DNA of 64,000 nt from Vibrio harveyi NBRC 15634 = ATCC 14126 = KCTC 12724 (GTDB lineage: Bacteria > Pseudomonadota > Gammaproteobacteria > Enterobacterales > Vibrionaceae): positions 1 through 64,000 of the forward strand of contig NZ_BCUF01000003.1 in NCBI RefSeq assembly GCF_001591145.1, read 5' to 3'. Positions 62,164 to 64,000 of the stretch are shown in pieces. The stretch's first letter is position 1. Every line of letters starts with the position of its first letter. The position numbers and the translations under genes were made by a program. The notes beneath the pieces were generated by a model. That model made no database searches, was not told the DNA's origin, and was given only the letters and a program-made list of their open reading frames with translations.

Positions 62164-63687
62164 ATGGAACAGGCAGATGTTACCTCCCTCATCCCCATCA
62201 TTATTACGTTAGTCCTTGCGCTAACTACAAGAAACGTTGTTGTAGGTCTTTTTGCCGGTGTTGTTAGCGGTGTGGCTATGTTAGAAGGCACATTCGTTGA
62301 CAAAGGTCCGCTCGATTCGTTTAGCGCACTGATGAAAAGTTACCTGTTGCCGCAACTGACTGACAGTTACAATGCGGGCGTCATCCTTCTTTTGGTTTTC
62401 ATTGGTGGTTTTGTTGCCTTGATGGAGAAATCTGGCGGTGGCGTGGCGTTCGCTAAAAAGGTCACTCAGTGGGTTGCAAGCAAATGCCAAGCACAGCTTT
62501 CTGCTTGGTTTGGCGGCGTTGTTATTTTCTTTTCAGACCTTGGTACACCGTTAATTGTTGGTCCTGTCTTTCGTCCTCTTTTTGATAAACTGAAAGTCTC
62601 TCGCCAGAAGCTAGCCTTTATCATCGATTCAACTTCATCCCCAGTGGCGATCCTCATCCCTTTCATCGGTTGGGGCGTTTATATCATGAGCCTGATTCAA
62701 AAAGAGTTTGCTGCACTGGATGTAGGTATCAGTGATTGGGATGCTTTTATTGGCGCGATCCCTTACCAGTTTTATGCCTTTTTAGCGATCGCGATTGTTC
62801 CGATTGTCTCTTTCTTCAAGCTGGATTTTGGACCAATGGCGAAAGCCGAACAGCTTGCAGAGCAGGGTTCTGATTTTGGAAAAGTGCAAGATTCATTAAA
62901 TGTGTTTGAGCATAAAAATTCAAAAACAAGTTTTGTTTGGGCACCGCTGCTCGTCATGCTAGTTGTGCTTTGCTCGATTCTAGTGCCTCACGGTTTTCCA
63001 TTTCAGAAAGTCGCAGGCTCGACCTTCCGTGCTGCATTGTCGTCGGCGTATTTCTTTGCTGCAATTACCCTAATTAGCTTGATGGCGTTTTATGGCGTGA
63101 GAAAGTTCTCTGATGGCATTCAGGTTTACCTAAAAGGGATGTCGAACATGATGTCCGTTGCGGTGATTTTGGTTCTTGCTTGGTCATTGAGTTCGGTTGG
63201 CAAGGAGCTTGGCGCAGCGGCGTACATTGCAGAACAAGCGCAGGCTGGTTTCCCTTATTGGTTATTGCCAGCGGTGGCATTTTTGTTAGCTGGTATTATT
63301 TCGTTCGCAACAGGATCGTCGTGGGGGACATTCGCTATTATGATGCCGTTGGTTATCCCAACTGCAGTTGCGATTGATGCACCATTGTTGGTGTGTATTG
63401 GTGCGGTTCTGTCTGGCGGTCTATTTGGTGATCACTGTTCGCCAATTTCTGAAACCACCATCTTGTCTTCGACTGGTGCTGGTTGCGAGCAGTACGAACA
63501 CTTTAGAACTCAATTACCTTATGCGGTGCTTAATGGTGCCATTGCCCTAGCAAGTTTTCTTGTCGCTGGGGTAATGGCTTCGCCTGTGATTGTACTGGTG
63601 GCGGTTGTGGTTCAGTTTGCTGTCTATTTATTGCTTTCTAAACAGAAATCTTCGCAGGCTTTAGAGTCGATAACAGCCAACCAATAA
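62164..63687 (+). CDS. NhaC-family Na+/H+ antiporter
   Basis: An inner-membrane transporter of 507 residues with about 10-12 hydrophobic helices, of the NhaC type; many family members exchange Na+ for H+, while others carry amino acids or organic acids. Family hallmarks are SDLGTPLIVGPVFRPL in the middle and GSSWGTFAIMMPLVIP, followed by GGLFGDHCSPISETTILSSTGAGC, in the C-terminal half. The substrate cannot be set by reading. It is a single gene between two terminators. No strong ribosome binding site is visible before the ATG. Confidence 0.9.
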   Translation: MEQADVTSLIPIIITLVLALTTRNVVVGLFAGVVSGVAMLEGTFVDKGPLDSFSALMKSYLLPQLTDSYNAGVILLLVFIGGFVALMEKSGGGVAFAKKVTQWVASKCQAQLSAWFGGVVIFFSDLGTPLIVGPVFRPLFDKLKVSRQKLAFIIDSTSSPVAILIPFIGWGVYIMSLIQKEFAALDVGISDWDAFIGAIPYQFYAFLAIAIVPIVSFFKLDFGPMAKAEQLAEQGSDFGKVQDSLNVFEHKNSKTSFVWAPLLVMLVVLCSILVPHGFPFQKVAGSTFRAALSSAYFFAAITLISLMAFYGVRKFSDGIQVYLKGMSNMMSVAVILVLAWSLSSVGKELGAAAYIAEQAQAGFPYWLLPAVAFLLAGIISFATGSSWGTFAIMMPLVIPTAVAIDAPLLVCIGAVLSGGLFGDHCSPISETTILSSTGAGCEQYEHFRTQLPYAVLNGAIALASFLVAGVMASPVIVLVAVVVQFAVYLLLSKQKSSQALESITANQ

Positions 63688-63696
63688 CCAAGAATA

Positions 63697-63726
63697 AAAA
63701 CGGGGGAAGGTTCTCCCGTTTTGTTT
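63697..63726 (+). terminator. Terminator of the NhaC-family gene
   Basis: AAAACGGGGGAA and TTCTCCCGTTTT pair with one wobble and are followed by GTTTT. Confidence 0.75.
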
Positions 63727-63888
63727 TGAGTCAAGGTAACAGTTTTTGTGATACCCGCTGTGTAACAGTATTTATTTATAAACTTTGCGTCGCAGAATGA
63801 ATGGGCTTTACTCGGCGTTTTTTCTACATGATCCACTATGTGTCTAGTTATTCCTTGTATATTGTATTGATAAATACGGAGATTAGAC

Positions 63889-64000
63889 ATGTTTGCACTC
63901 AAACATCTGCCTCTTGCATTAAGCTGTGTGCTCGCGGCACAAGCTCATGCCAGTATGAATATCCAACCTGATCCTCAAAACCCGAATGGCTACGTGATCG
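63889..64000 (+). CDS. N-terminus of a secreted protein, cut by the window edge
   Basis: A partial gene. An ATG preceded by GGAGA starts a frame open to the end of the window. The first 22 residues form a signal peptide (MFALKHLPLALSCVLAAQAHA), followed by SMNIQPDPQNPNGYVI. The product is exported. The family cannot be recognised from 37 residues. Confidence 0.6.
   Translation, partial: MFALKHLPLALSCVLAAQAHASMNIQPDPQNPNGYVI

Noticed and set aside
63624..63902. 92-codon minus-strand frame near the right edge
   Set aside because: It overlaps the end of the NhaC-family gene, crosses its terminator and has no domain.

Overview
The window is a stretch of chromosomal DNA from a gammaproteobacterium of the genus Vibrio, probably the Harveyi clade. 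The evidence is gene order (phoBR with pst, divergent prx-oxyR, aceBA, queA-tgt-yajC-secDF, suhB-trmJ-iscRSUA-hscBA-fdx-iscX, rlmN-rodZ-ispG-hisS-yfgM-bamB-der, xseA/guaBA) and Vibrio-like protein sequences. The species was not determined. Nearly all genes are intact core genes. I see no insertion sequence, prophage, integron, CRISPR array or complete RNA gene.

Layout. 0-5 kb: a transcript tail with tRNA-like remnants and a terminator, DUF1904, mepA, an unknown gene, then on the minus strand trhP-yfhL (tRNA hydroxylation) and rdgC. 5-20.6 kb: a phosphate/polyphosphate island. It holds phoB-phoR-pstS, convergent ppk1-ppx, a Pho-boxed pstC-pstA-pstB-phoU operon, two small surface-protein genes, a LysR regulator, and cutC-ppk2. 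Both Pst permeases carry large extra periplasmic domains. 21.6-27 kb: a 2-Cys peroxiredoxin divergent from an OxyR2-type regulator, then the glyoxylate shunt genes aceB-aceA. 27-29.5 kb: a CBS protein, a small Cys-rich secreted protein and a GlyGly-CTERM trypsin-like protease. 29.7-35.5 kb: queuosine synthesis (queA, tgt) and the Sec accessory complex (yajC, secD, secF). 35.6-36.3 kb: two unknown genes with atypical codons. 36.3-43.9 kb: suhB, divergent trmJ, and the full isc Fe-S operon preceded by two abutting IscR boxes. 44-54.6 kb: pepB, ndk, rlmN, rodZ, ispG, hisS, yfgM, bamB, der. 54.7-64 kb: an AlaX-like editing protein, a GAF-GGDEF protein, yfgJ, xseA, guaB and guaA with PurR-like operators, an elaborate inverted-repeat element, an NhaC antiporter and the start of a secreted-protein gene cut by the window edge.

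How the genes work together. PhoR-PhoB senses phosphate limitation through PstSCAB-PhoU. PPK1, PPK2 and PPX set the polyphosphate pool beside them. The Isc system supplies Fe-S clusters used by several proteins in the same window (YfhL, probably TrhP, RlmN, IspG). No obviously new multi-gene system, such as a defence island, was found. The strongest leads are the modified PstC and PstA permeases, the ppk2 leader hairpin, the miniature trimeric-autotransporter-like protein, and the inverted-repeat element downstream of guaA.
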